A stretch of 64,000 nt of DNA from Chenopodium formosanum (Eukaryota > Streptophyta > Magnoliopsida > Caryophyllales > Amaranthaceae). The stretch spans positions 1,924,501-1,988,500 of the forward strand of contig CM044857.1 in assembly GCA_024500155.1 (NCBI GenBank). The letters run 5' to 3'. Position 1 is the stretch's first letter, and each line of letters begins with the position of its first letter. Made by a program: the position numbers and the translations under genes. The notes under the pieces are model-generated. The model was not told where the DNA came from. It saw only the letters and a list, made by a program, of their open reading frames with translations, and searched no databases. Positions 1 through 13,000 of the stretch are shown piece after piece.

Positions 1-1440
1 ACCAATTCCACACAGATATTTTCGAGTGTAATATTATCCTTACACTTACATAAATCCTAAAATATAAAAATATCTTAGTTTTCATGATTCTTTGATGAAG
101 CTTCTACTCCGAGGCTTCTATTCCTTGGAAGGAACTTCTCTCATCTGGCGAAACTTCCTCTCTAAAGCTTCTGTTCCCTGAGGGGAAACTTTTCTTCTCA
201 AGTCTTTTTTTCTGAAGCACCAGTTCCTGTGAGGGAACTCTTCTCTTTTGGATTGCTTTGTTCCTGGCTTTCTTGTTCCTCATGGAATCTTCGCAAGACA
301 CTCAATTCTCCTAGTCATTGCAACTGATCACACACTCAAACAATCAAGCTTTTATTAGTTTGTAAATAAGTTAGGCTGTGTCATCATCAAAATCATTAAG
401 TCCAACACTCAATTTACTTCTATGATTTATTTTTTCCGTTGTTTCAAATTTACCCTGGACCCTTTTTCTTTCTTTTCCTTCATCTTAGTTGGTCCTATGA
501 TATTTCACCTATATCTTTTACTTTTCCATTTTATTTCACTTTAATTAGAAATGTGCTAATGTGGAACAAGTAATACTTATATATGTGAGCTAATTTCAAG
601 CAATTAGAAATGTGTTAGTTTCAAGCAATTAGAAATGTGTTAGTTTCAAGCAATTAGAAATGTGCTAGTTTATGTGGAACAAGTAATATTTATATAAGTT
701 GTATGTGGCCCAGGCATTGTATTGTGTTGATACTTTAAAAACAGAATGTTAGTTAAAAAAGCGAATCTAAATGGAATAAAGTTCCACTGTCTTGAAATTG
801 TTGAAGCTATTCTCTTTATTAATTTTTTATAGGCTATATAATTATTTTATATAATCCATTATTGTGCTTACTTAATGATATACTACTTTTGGCTAAGATA
901 GTAGTATTGTGGTCAACACATAAACAATTTTAGACACTCTTTTTAATATATAAATTATAGATTGAAATGTGTATATTCTTTGATCAAAATATCCGATCCG
1001 TGTACTAGTTTTTTAATTGAAAGCTAGTTTCAAGCAATGTCTTAATAATACACTATAATTTTTGTAATAAAGTTACAAAAATATAAAGAGTATGTGAATC
1101 TATATATGTTCTCAATAACACTAGATTCACTTACAAACCAGAATAGGACACATAAAGGTGGATGATTAAAAAGTGGAGTGGTTAATTAATGGTTTTGGTG
1201 ATGATGGCAAAATTAACATACTTTTAGGACATGTATTATTAATTAGGACGTACATCACACATGATATTATGTAGCTAGTATATGACATAAGCACGCATGA
1301 AATATTACTTTGTATAATATAACAAAGATTAGGTGGACCTTCACATTTATACACTTCCTCAGTAACCTCCTATTCATTATTCTCATAATCAAATTAATTA
1401 AGCAAGATTATTGTGTAATTAGTACTCGTAATACTAAATA
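1..1440. other. AT-rich intergenic region at left edge
   Basis: I see no convincing gene here. Short reading frames (for example on the minus strand at 104-301) have repetitive GAAGCTTC-like composition and match nothing I know. The stretch holds one clear tandem repeat (589-668), listed separately. Its right end is the probable promoter of the exon at 1441. Confidence 0.6.
589..668. repeat. 25-bp tandem repeat, about three copies
   Basis: A unit of about 25 bp, containing TTCAAGCAATTAGAAATGTG, repeats head to tail about three times. The flanks on both sides also share the words AAATGTGCTA and GTGGAACAAGTAATA, so the array probably grew from a slightly longer local duplication. No coding potential. 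Confidence 0.75.
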
Positions 1441-1630
1441 ATGGAAAACCAAGTTTGTATAGGAGATTCAAGAAGAGAGCTTCTTTCACCTTTGCCAGAC
1501 GTAGAATCAGCGATCACAACTGAGTTCAACGATGAGTTTCCATCATGGAGACTAAGTATAAGCGAGTTTCAACTTCCCAAACAATCTCATCCTCCCTTTC
1601 ATCCCTTACTATGTCTTAATCCTACTCGTC
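1441..1630 (+). CDS. Orphan or alternative first exon of MTP9/10-like transporter
   Basis: The ATG at 1441 opens a 63-codon frame that ends at a strong donor (GTAAGT at 1631) in phase 1. The peptide has the N-terminal hallmarks of group-9 metal tolerance proteins: an acidic/Ser stretch with RRELLSP, then PSWRLSISEFQLP, matching the SWRLNxxxFRLPE element of the family. No second exon was found between here and 4400. The donor phase is identical to that of the exon at 4400-4517, and both join to the exon at 6321 with an Arg codon at the junction. It is therefore either an alternative first exon of the downstream gene, giving about 401 residues (the usual family length), or the relic of a duplicated gene. 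Which of the two is not decided by the sequence. Confidence 0.6.
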
Positions 1631-2774
1631 GTAAGTCTCTTTCCTTTTTAAATTTCACATGATTTGGTTTTATTAGCTTTTTGTACATGTGTTTTATAAT
1701 TTCAATATGTATGGATAGGGATGACATTCGAATATAATGATTTAGTTTATATGTATCTTGAATCTAATAAGTTATAACTCGGATTCACTAATCAATTTAT
1801 TGCACTCATTATGGTTCATTCCCTTTGTTTAACCCATTTTTGTAAATTGTGGCTTATAAGCATGATCCACACCTTAATTATGTGCAATGTTTCTCTTTAA
1901 TAGAACTACATGACCCTTACTTTCAAGCCTTGATTGACGCTTTTCATGACCCTCAGTCCCTCACCTTAAGCTTTGTGCAAATAAATTCATACTCTTGGCT
2001 TGTGCCCATAACATATCTTGTACATTTTCGTATCAGTTTGACTTATTATCACTTTGAAAGATTTTATTAATCTTTGATTTCTATCTACACCCAATAAAGA
2101 TAAGGAAAAGAAAACTATGCCGTTGTAATAGTATCAATAAAGATCCATATATAGATCGAGCATGTATAATAAAATAAAAAAAAAAAAAAATAAAAAAAAA
2201 AAACATAGTTATTTCACAATTTAAAAAAAAAGGAAATAAACCTAATATGATCAAAATTAATTTAACAGACCAAAATAACGGACACATTTAAACAACCTAA
2301 ATCAATATGACCCAACCAAATAATTAAGAATAATAAACGAATTTAATCCTAAAGACCCATTCATCACTTCTATTTAGTTTAGTGCCTACATATATAAAGT
2401 CCACAAGTTATTGATGAATAGAAAACTACATTGGAACTTTCCTTGCCAACAGCAAGGATCATGCACATTACTACATTAGTAGTCATTGGTGCATTTTTGC
2501 TGCTATTGTTTATTTGCGGTATTAACTTATTATTCTTCTCACTTCATTGGTGGATTAGTTTTAAAATTTGTTTCCAGCCAATGGCTAGCAAGTTAGCAAG
2601 AATTGCCATTACATAAATTGTGCCACAAACACCAAATATTAAAAAAATAAAAAATAATAATAAAAAAAATGCAAGAACAAGTAAATATTTCTTAAATTAG
2701 CACCAATTTGCTCATAAGCTCACAACTTACAAACACATAGGGATAAATCAATATTCTTGGTTAACTTTTAGAAA

Positions 2775-3065
2775 ATTTTGTATTTTACCACCCACAAATA
2801 ACCCACTTATTGATATTACTACACACACAAAAAAAAAAAAATAATAAAAAATAATAAATAATAAAAATAATACCATTACCCAAAAAATCTCTTGCTTCTA
2901 GATGTTAACATGTAAAATACAAGGATCATGAACATTATCACAATAACAGAAAGTGTCAAATGGTGGAATTTTTTTTAAAATTTTTTTATTGTCTTTTTAA
3001 AATGGTATTTTAAAATAATTTTTTTTGGGTGATAATATCAATAAGTGGGTGGTAAAATACAAAAT
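2775..3065. mobile_element. MITE-like inverted-repeat element
   Basis: The left end reads ATTTTGTATTTTACCACCCA and then CCCACTTATTGATATTA. The right end is its reverse complement (AATATCAATAAGTGGGTGGTAAAATACAAAAT), interrupted by one short indel. The 290-bp interior is AT-rich without a reading frame. A clear target-site duplication was not found, so the superfamily is unassigned; long AT-rich ends of this kind are frequent in Mutator-type MITEs. Confidence 0.6.
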
Positions 3066-3342
3066 GTCATATTTTTTATTATGGAGTTTATACAAGTAAA
3101 AATTTTTGTATTTAGATAGTTAATACTTGTATAATACTCCATCGGTGTAATGGATTGTTTAATGGGTTATTTTTTTAAATTAGCTTGGGCCAACATCAAT
3201 TTTATTCCGTCCATGGCATGCGTGCTTTTCCTTAAAAGTTTTTTTTTTTTTTCTTTATCCTACATATATTTCTATTATATATAAAATAATAATATTTTAA
3301 CCCATGGTCTATACAATAATGTCAAAATAATCAAAATTTATA

Positions 3343-3552
3343 CTTCCTTCATTTTTTATATAATTGCATCACTTTTGTAATTGCAAATTCCTAGTCAATT
3401 TTTTTGATTGGAGAGAGATAGAGAGAAAAATTAAATAGAGACCATGTGATAGGAGATATAGAGAAAATTTATTAACTAAAAGGAAAAGTGATACATCTAA
3501 ATTAAAACTTTCATATCTGAAAAGTGATGCATTCAATAAAAAGCGGAAGAAG
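3343..3552. mobile_element. Stowaway-type MITE (Tc1/mariner)
   Basis: About 210 bp with terminal inverted repeats (CTTCCTTCATTTTTTAT at the left, the complement with a few mismatches at the right) flanked by TA on each side (3341-3342 and 3553-3554). An interior AGAGAGATAGAGAG run is typical of this MITE type. Non-coding. Confidence 0.65.
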
Positions 3553-4399
3553 TAAAAATAGCAAGTGCTACGTTTAAAGGCCAGGAGGATCTAACCTTTT
3601 CTCTTGATATCATGTGCTGATGTGCAAGCAAGGGAATTGTCGAATGTTTAACGGTTCAACCCTAATGCAAGAGCCCAATACCATTTACGTAGAGAAGATA
3701 CTAGTATACAAGATACACAAGATCTATTGAATTTGAAGTCTGTTGTGTCCGATCCTTTACGTATATTATTATATTCCTATTATGTATCCTAATTCTATAC
3801 TTAGTTATTCTACCAAACTTCCCTAGAAAACAGAGTACTTAAAAACATGTCTCTTAAATCTTAAGGGATGCAAATAGAAAAGTAGAATATATAAATGAAT
3901 AAAAACAAATACATGGATGACACTTTATTAGGTAATAAATCGCATAAACCATCACTCATGCATTTGATTCAATCCTTTAAGTCATCACATGATAAAATAC
4001 ACTTTTAGATATTTCTCAAGTCCTCACATATCGATTTAAATCAATAGATAAGGTATCTATCAATCAATACGAGTGGGATTACCCAATATCCACAAGAAAG
4101 AATCCAACCCTAGAATACGATACATTCAGAAGTCAATTTATGAAAGAGGGAGAATAAAAATGTTGTTACCATATGTCCATATACTTAGGAGGCATACAAT
4201 TCACAACTTTATTTGCGCACGAAGCTTCGTTGTTACGTGTAACTATCATTGATATATGAATATCTTTCACTCAACACATACCATATACACTAACCAAAAA
4301 GTAAAGATGTTAAGTTTCCTAATTTACCTATTTTAATCTCTTTACTATCGTATCGTATGAGAAAAAGTTTGTGCAACGACTCTTAATAACAATAACAAT

Positions 4400-7300
4400 A
4401 TGGCGGAAGCCGAGTTAGACGACGCCGAGTCATGGCGACTAAACCTCAACTCTTTCCGACTGCCGGAAAATCGTCCTCCTTCCATCTCTCGTTTTGGCCG
4501 CCTTTTCCGTACACGCAGTGAGCCAACCCTTTTTAATTTTTTCATTTATTTACAAGTTACTCCGTATTATAATTTGCATGCTATTTTATGTTTATTATTT
4601 TTAAATTGTTAGGAAGATTACAAATATGTCATTGCATAATTTCGTTTTAGGTATAATGTGATTGTATATGTGTGGATTTTTTTCATGTAAAGTTGTACAA
4701 ACCTAAGATGCTTTATAGGGGTTTGTTAATTTTAGTAATTTTACTGTTCATCTTTAATTTGTTTAATTCTCACTGTTCAGGAGATGTGTATATGTGCGAC
4801 TTGTTACGATCATATGTACCTTTATGCCTTTGAATAATTCTTTGTACTCGTAATTAAATTAATTGTGGTATATGTTGTTTCAAACCCTTATTATATTATG
4901 TACGACTTTATTTGTTTAGAACTAATTATCACACAACTAATATTGAAAGTTGTATCGGTGTGAAAGATATCACTACTAAGAGGTCTTATTTGTGAGTCGA
5001 AAATGGCTTGATTGGATTGCCCCCCCCCCCCCATTTTCTAAGCTGTACTATGTAACATAATTAAATGGAGAGGAATTCGTTCCCAAATACTTGCTACACT
5101 TGTGTTTGTGTTAGTATTCCCGAATACTATTCCACTTGTGTTTGTGATTAGTGCTCATTTTAGGAAGATTTTTGGGTACATGTGAAAATGAATAGGTTAA
5201 TGTGTAAGCGAGTTAATGAGAGTATTTATAGTTATAGGGGGAGAAAGATTAAGTTAAAAATTAGCTCAAGTGGATACGCGAGAGAGCAACAATAATAAAA
5301 TATTGTAAGTAGAGTTACTTGGAGAGTGATATAATAACATAATACTACCTCCGGTTCTTATTACTTGCAACAAATGAATGGGTAATATTTATGAGACATA
5401 AAATATTACTTTGTTGCGAGTAACAAGAATCGGAGGTAGTATAATAGTACTCGTAGTTTATAGCAACAAAATAGAAAGTTTTGCAAGTATTTAAAATGGA
5501 CAAAAGAGACACGTGTTGCAAGTATTTAAGAACTGATGAAGTAATTTTCTAGGTGTTAGTGCACATGAGGTTGGAGGATGTGCATACCTTTGGATCTTCA
5601 TCATAGACAAATTAGAAGCTTATATGCCTTTGGATTAGTATTGTCTTGGACATTTATCTTCGTAATGGGTAAATTCTCCTATTATTGAACATAGAAAGCC
5701 TTCTTAGGCTTATTCAATAGAAGGTCTTATTAATAGTGTAATCTAAACTACTAATATGATTTTAAAAAAAAAGACGGAGGAAGTATATCACTGTATCATT
5801 ATATTGTTCGAATTATCATCTCAATCAGATTGTCATAAATTACATCGTGTGAATATATATATGGTATTGTTTTTAACAACTTGATCAAGTATGTCTTGTA
5901 TTTTTATTATGCAAAGTTGGTCGATAGACTATGTAGGACTTGGATTTATTAAGTAGCACAAAATCAATAAAACACAAGAATCTGTAACTCTTTTTTCTTC
6001 CTAGCTTAGTGAAAAAGCTATTTGCTCAATTGTCTTCTGCATATACATTTGCATTTAGTGAAATGTGATCCAACCATCTGCATATATTATTTGCATTTAG
6101 GTTTCATGACCACATAGGACACTTAGCTGTTGTGTGAGACGGTGTAGATTCAGCTGTTCATACTTTTCTTGTGAGCGCTGATGTTTCATAACATTCAGTA
6201 TCAGCAACTTAAATACATATTAGCTTCGTTGAATGAATTTGACACTATTGACAGCATGAAGTTAGCAAAGGGAACTATATGAGGCCAATTTCATGGATTT
6301 GTGACTTGTTCCAATTTCAGGGAGACAAGGAAAAGTTGCGGATTATTACAAGAAACAGGAAAGACTGTTAGAAGGCTTCAACGAAATGGAAAGCATCAAT
6401 GAAACAGGTTTTTTTCCTGGAAGTTTGACTGAGGTCAGTTACAGTTTTCCTTACTTTGCACAAAGATTTATATAGCTTGTTTCTTGGTCCTGAGTTTATT
6501 GGAGATTTTGGTCAAAGTAAAAGACAAGGATCCTACATTAAGTTACAAAGATTGGAAAAATTCAACAGAAACTGCCTTTGGTACTTGATATAGCAGGTTG
6601 GTTGAAGAGGGTTGTCTAATAGAAAATTTATCGCATTTGCGCATAATAAAGGCATAGTAAGGAAGCAAAGTGCTTATTTGATATGATCATATGAATGAGT
6701 ATTGGACCATAAGTTTAACTTTGTAATGTTTAGTGGACTATGAAATGAATGAACTTGTATATTAATGTGTGATTTGGATCCATACTGATTCTGCATCTGC
6801 TTCTGCAGCGGTGGATTTGTCATAGTGTTATTTTTTTTCCCCTTTGGGATCTCTAAGTTATGCTCTTATATCAATTCCTTTCGATAACATTGTGAACCTG
6901 AATCTAAAACATGAGCAGCACGGCTTCACTTTCAAATCATTCCTTTTTTCTATGTTCTGTTTTTCTTACTTAAATATGCTTCATAGTCTTTTTGAGAAGT
7001 ACTTTTATGCTTTGAATTTTTATTCTTCAGGATGAGATGAAGCAGCTTGCAAAAAGTGAGCGACTGGCAATTAATATATCGAATGCAGCCAACGTTGTTC
7101 TTTTCCTAGCCAAGATATATGCATCCATAGAAAGTAGATCACTGGCAGTCATTGCATCAACATTGGATTCACTTCTTGATCTTTTGTCTGGATTTATTCT
7201 GTGGTTTACTTCCCATGCCATGAGAAAACCAAATCAATATTATTATCCGATTGGGAAGAAAAGGATGCAACCTGTGGTATGTCCTTACTTCATATGCATA

Positions 7301-9306
7301 CTTAAAACAATAATGATTTTATATCAACTTTGATAAGGATCTTTCCTGCATAATCCTACAGTGAAAGACTCCTTTGTATAATATGCGTAATATATCAGCA
7401 TTGAATTACTTTGCAATTGTGCTTTTAAGCTTAGCTTTTAATGTGACTTTAGAGTAACTCTTGATGAACATTTGGTGCTACAATTATGTAACCTACTCAG
7501 TGTGTCAATCTGTTTCCGAATAACATATACTTTTATGATAGATAATTTAGATATATTTCAAATTGGACCGGCTCCTTCTTGCATTTGATAAGTCTGATTT
7601 CACCTCGTGGATGATTCAGGGAATTATAGTTTTTGCATCGGTTATGGCTACGTTAGGACTACAAATACTGCTGGAGTCCGCTCGTGACCTCATTACTAAG
7701 GTATGTTGATTTTATCTATTGTCTGATGTACAAACTTGCTTATAGTGATGAATAAGTACCCTATTCACAAGATTTGAAAAGAATGAATTGCTTAAATCCA
7801 TTTTCTACTCTAGGGTGTTTGAAAAACCTTATTGAATGAAATCCAGGCAAATGTAACCAGCAATTGTTCTGAAAGTGGCAGAGCAATTTTGGTCATTTAA
7901 GTACGAAGTAAGAATATTATGCTTGGATTCCTGGAATGCCTAATTAGATTTTGGGCTTATAATGCCTGATCAATCACTCTTGTCTACACACCTGTGATAT
8001 CATATGCCCTGCGTGGCTGCGCCCCTGCCTATCCTCTGAGTAGGTCTGTGTCTTTACCTTCACTTAGATACAATATGTACTTTCTCCGTTTCTTGTTAGT
8101 GTTACATACAATAATAATAGTGGTTGGGAAGGTGTAGGGCTAAGTATGGAGAAAAACTAGAGGAAAAGGTCACTAAAATGTTGTGTAGCACTTAATATGG
8201 GACATCCCAACGAGGTATCTCAAACACTTTGTATCATGAAAAACTGCATCTGCTATGCATCTGGCCACATTAAATACGAAGTAAATGGGTACAAAATTGA
8301 GCATTTGAGAGTATTTAGATCGAATTTTTAGATTTAGTACAATTATAAGAGCTATTCCATGTGTTGAGCAATTGAGATGCTTATGTTTGCTACTCCTGCA
8401 GACGGGGCCTAAAATGAATCACACACAAGAAATGTGGATGATCGGGATTATGGTCTCAGTAACAGCAGTGAAGTTTTGTCTTATGGTCTACTGCCGTAGA
8501 TTTAAAAATGAGATTGTTCGTGCCTATGCTCAAGATCATTTCTTTGATGTTGTTACAAACTCTATTGGTCTGGCGACTGCAGTTCTTGCTGTTCGATTCT
8601 TTTGGTGGATTGATCCTACCGGTGCCATAATTGTAAGTTAACCACACTTACCAATTTAAGTTTTCTTACAACTCCTCAACTATATGCTCCAAAATGGTCA
8701 TAGTAAGAGCTAGAATTATCTAACCTGGCTGTCTGGCACAACACAACCAAAAATCAGTACTTAACAATTGAGGAAAAACCAACCTAACACAGTAACACGT
8801 GCATTTTGTATGTAATGCAATTTTATTATATGAACACAACAAGAAATAAAACACGAGTACAACCATATGATCCACTTAACCAGATTGCCAGCTGAGAAAA
8901 ATTGAGTAAATTATCAATATTATACTGAAAAACATTACTATCTCTTGGAACTTTGCTGCAGATTGCTTTGTACACTATCGGTACATGGGCAAGGACTGTC
9001 ATTGAGAACGTCTGGTCACTGATCGGAAGGACTGCACCACCAGAGTTCTTAGCCAAGTTAACATATCTTATATGGAATCATAATGAGGAGATAAAGCACA
9101 TTGACACCGTACGAGCATACACTTTTGGTACACACTACTTTGCAGAGGTTGACATTGTGCTGCCGGAAGATATGCTTCTGAACCAAGCACATAACATCGG
9201 TGAGACACTCCAAGAGAAACTCGAGCAGCTACCTGATGTAGAGCGAGCATTTGTGCACATCGATTTTGAGTTCACTCACCGACCTGAGCACAAAGCAAAA
9301 GTTTGA
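4400..9306 (+). CDS. MTP9/10-like: Mn/cation diffusion facilitator, MTP9/10-like (6 exons)
   Basis: Exons 4400-4517, 6321-6433, 7031-7276, 7620-7700, 8402-8632, 8962-9306; all junctions are GT-AG and the phases close to 377 residues. This is a cation diffusion facilitator, which in plants exports Mn2+ (or related cations) from the cytosol in exchange for protons at an endomembrane. Visible hallmarks: EYYKKQERLLEGF-type region (here DYYKKQERLLEGF), six membrane segments, the Mn-type metal site DSLLD in TM2 and DHFFD in TM5, and a C-terminal cytosolic domain ending FEFTHRPEHK. The residues match plant group 9 proteins throughout. The first exon here is shorter than usual (39 codons, SWRLNLNSFRLPENRP); the alternative exon at 1441 would give a normal length. 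The gene is convergent with the acyl-activating enzyme gene. The orthologue (MTP9 versus MTP10) is not resolved. Confidence 0.93.
5345..5439. mobile_element. 95-bp Stowaway MITE in MTP intron 1
   Basis: Near-perfect terminal inverted repeats of about 30 bp (CTACCTCCGGTTCTTATTAC at the left, the complement at the right) with TA flanks at 5343-5344 and 5440-5441. The element can fold into one hairpin over almost its whole length. Non-coding. Confidence 0.8.
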
Positions 9307-10053
9307 GGATCCTAGAAACAGACTCAAAGTTTAGGAATTTCATCAAGTATTATCAGATGAATTTTTCCATGTTTATAGCCTAATATATGTGTACGGTTTT
9401 ATATAATAATATTACTTGCTGGAAAATTCCTTTGCCCCAGGATCATCTACACATCTAATCATCCTTAATTCCTGATATGTGGTAATTGATTCCTTTTGGA
9501 AGCAAATTTCTAATGTGAAATTTTATGATTGTTTTTATACTTTCCGTAAATTCCGGTATTCTCAATATACTCCCCTTCTGTATTTTATTAAAAAAAATAC
9601 AGCCTTATGAGTACTGGTTGGATTAGTTTCAATGAATAGTTATTTGTACGTGTATTTATTCAATTGTTATTTTTTTTTTTTTTAAGCAGACCTTGAAACT
9701 TTGATGTATTGTCTTCTGTGTATTTATAGTATAAGAAGGGTTGCTAAGATTATTATAAACCAAGTATTTTGAACTTAAAACTTGTTACTATCTATATTAT
9801 TTGTATCAGTAGTCTTCAACCGGGTTGTAAAACTCTTAAACATGTGTGTATTACGGTTGACAAAAAAATATTAAGGTACTACGTATTTCAAAAATTTACT
9901 TAAAAGCAAGGTATTCTGACCATCTTGCCCTGCTATTATAATGAATGTTATATGTAAGTAAAATATTGAAGAAAAATAATTATTGACAAATTGTGTAAGG
10001 AAAGAAATTACAAAGATGTAGACCAAGCAATTACGAGTTTAGGTCATCATATC
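9307..10053. other. Convergent intergenic region (two 3' ends)
   Basis: AT-rich space between the stop codons of the + strand transporter and the - strand acyl-activating enzyme, so it holds both 3' untranslated regions. No gene, hairpin terminator or transposon was recognised. Confidence 0.6.
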
Positions 10054-13000
10054 TCAAAGTTTACTGGTTTTGTTGTGAAAAAGGCTTCCCATGGCCTTTG
10101 CTTTATCCCTGAGAACGAACTTCTGTGTCTTTCCAGTAGAGGTTTTCGGTAGATCCTCAAAAACAACAGAACGAGGAGCCATATAATGTGGCAAGTGATC
10201 TCTACAGAACTTAATTATATCTGCAGCAGTAACATTACCACAGCCATCCTTCAGTTTCACAAATGCGCAGGGTGTCTCTCCCCAATGATCATCAGGACGT
10301 CCTACCACAGCAGCTTCTAGGACAGCCAGATGACTAAATAATACAGATTCTACCTCAATTGTGCTAATATTCTCACCGCCAGAAATTATAATATCTTTTG
10401 ATCGGTCCTTTAACTCAATATAACCATCAGGGTGCTTAACACCCAAGTCTCCACTATGAAACCATCCATCCTTCAAAGCCTCCTGGGAAGCCTTCTGGTC
10501 TCTCAAATATCCATTCATGACTGTATTACCTCTAATCATAACCTCACCCAGCGTCTTTGCATCAGCAGGAACACTTTTCATAGTAACGGGATCTTTTACA
10601 TCAACTTCCTCAAGCCCAGTAGTAAGCACTCCTTGCCGGGCCTTTAATTTTGCTCTCTCATTTGGAGGTAAGCAATCCCACTCAGGCTTCCAAACACAAA
10701 CTGTAGCAGGGCCGTAAGTTTCTGTTAGCCCATATCCATGTATTACAGTAAACCCAAGTTCTTCCATTTTGAAAATTACCTGTGGAGGAGGTGGGGCACC
10801 ACCTGTCACCATTACCACCTTGTTTGGAAGAGGTTTCTTATCATCATCAGGAGAATTTATGATCATGTTTAAAACTGTTGGTGCACCGCTCATGTGGGTA
10901 ACTTTATGCTTAACAATACTACTGAATATATCCTTTGCAATAACATTGCGTAGGCAGACGTTTGTCCCACCCTGAGCTGCTACACCCCATGTAAAGCACC
11001 AACCATTGCAATGAAACATAGGAACAGTCCACAGATATACAGGCCTTGTAAGCATTTCATTTATTAGAACTGTAGCAAAAGAGTTCAGGTATGCACCTCT
11101 GTGGCTGTAAACTACACCTTTAGGGCTCGAAGTCGTCCCCGAAGTATAATTTAATGCAATAGGGTCACATTCATCTTTTGGCCTTCGGATCTCAAATTCA
11201 GTTTTTCCTGTCGCTAAAAGATTTTCATATTCCAATGTTCCAGAAGGGGACATGACATTTCCAACTGGCATCAACTGTTGATCAATAACTATGACAATTT
11301 GAGGAAGCCTTGAGCTTGAATTTGACAAAATATCCAATGCACCTTGTACAACATTAAAAAATTGGGAATCTACAAAGATGACTTTTGCTTTTGAATGTTT
11401 TAGCAAAACAGACAACATTCCAGAGTCATGACGGGTATTAAAGGCACAAAGGATTGCCCCAGCCATTGGAACCGCAAAATGCAACTCATACATTGCTGGA
11501 ATGTTAGGGATCAAAGCAGCAACCTGACATTGGAAAGTCGATGAATATGAAAAGCATAATAGTTAGAGAAAGTGATCATCTTATTCTGCTTTTCAGGGGA
11601 ACAGTGTTGCTAGAAAAGCAAGGTAAAATAGAGATAGATAGCCAGATCCACAAAAAAGGCACAGAAAAAATAAATAAATGTGATAATGCCAGGGGCTAAG
11701 CTTATGGGAGCACAATCCACAAGAACTAATATATTGCATTGATATGCTTTCACATATTTATCATACAATAGCAAGTTTGCACATCAAAACCAAAGGTCAT
11801 TTGCATTTGCATTTCATAGATGCCTCATTGCAGTCTACTCTATGAAACAAGCTGATAGCATACAGGTGAGGTTAGACTAAACAAGCTGAGGTAACATATG
11901 TATTACCAGCATGACGAACCCACCTGCTAATGACCATACTAATGCCCTTACCAAGGTCTGCAGGGTGACCAGATGTTAATCATAGCAATGAAAGAACAAA
12001 TAGGATTAAAGAACAATTAGTCATCAAATCAGATTTTTATTTAAAATATGATGCAGTCCAAGACACACTCTTGCTTGTATAAATAGTCCTTCAAATCTTT
12101 ATCTCAATGAACACTCTCCTATTTTACAATAAATAATAATGGAAGAAGGAGATGTACAATCAGAAATCTCTTGTAAACCTCAATTTCAGACCACTTGTTG
12201 GAATTGATTACAAAATTGGATAAATGGAAAATGCTAACCATCCAGAGCCACCTCTTGTACTCTATCTCTTTTTGTCCTTTGTTACCCATAACCTCCCCAA
12301 ACAATCACCTTTTTTTTGCTATTAATATAGCTTCTAATTGCCTTTGTACCACTTAATTTATTCCGTTAGGACTTAGGAGGGTGCCAAACTTTATATATCA
12401 CTACTATCAACACAGCTGAGAAAAAACTAAACAAAGTGAAAAGCACTAGGAATTACGAATCCAATTGAAAGCAATTCTGCAGAAGTTGATTAATGCTTAA
12501 AACATGGGTATGTTGAAATCCTACTATTTCTCACCCCTCACATCCTTTAGCAGATCAAACAAAATGCAAACACTGATCCTAAGTTGTTCAGCAATAATAG
12601 TCCACTAAGCTGTCCTGACTCAATAACAACCGATACAGTATACACTGAAAGGACTAAGCACAAGTCAATCATAGCTCCAATACAAAAATCACTCTACAAG
12701 TATCAATTAGTGTCCAATGAGAAAATTATTATATTGTTATTATTGTAATTCGTGTGGCTCATAACCATAACAACATTGTCATTAATCTAAGATTCAAACT
12801 ACTCCGTAATACATAACCTTCATGTTATTCACAACGGGAGGCAAAAAAAAAAAAAAAAAAAAAAAAATGCTAATCAGCTTATTCTACGGGTTTAATAAAT
12901 TCGGATCAAGTCAAGAAACAAAGTCCTTGAAGCAAACCAATATAGTAATCCCAAGTGGTAAAGTAGGTACTAATTGCTAAGTAAAAGTTAATCACTCTCA

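Larger units (their letters stand above)
1631..4399. other. Spacer or long intron between the two MTP first exons
   Basis: AT-rich sequence with poly-A runs and no further MTP exon. It holds two small inverted-repeat elements (2775-3065 and 3343-3552), listed separately. If the upstream exon is used as an alternative start, this whole stretch would be part of the first intron. Confidence 0.5.

Noticed and set aside
104..301. 65-codon minus-strand reading frame rich in Lys/Arg/Ser
   Set aside because: Repetitive GAAGCTTC composition, no recognised motif, no splice or promoter context; treated as spacer.
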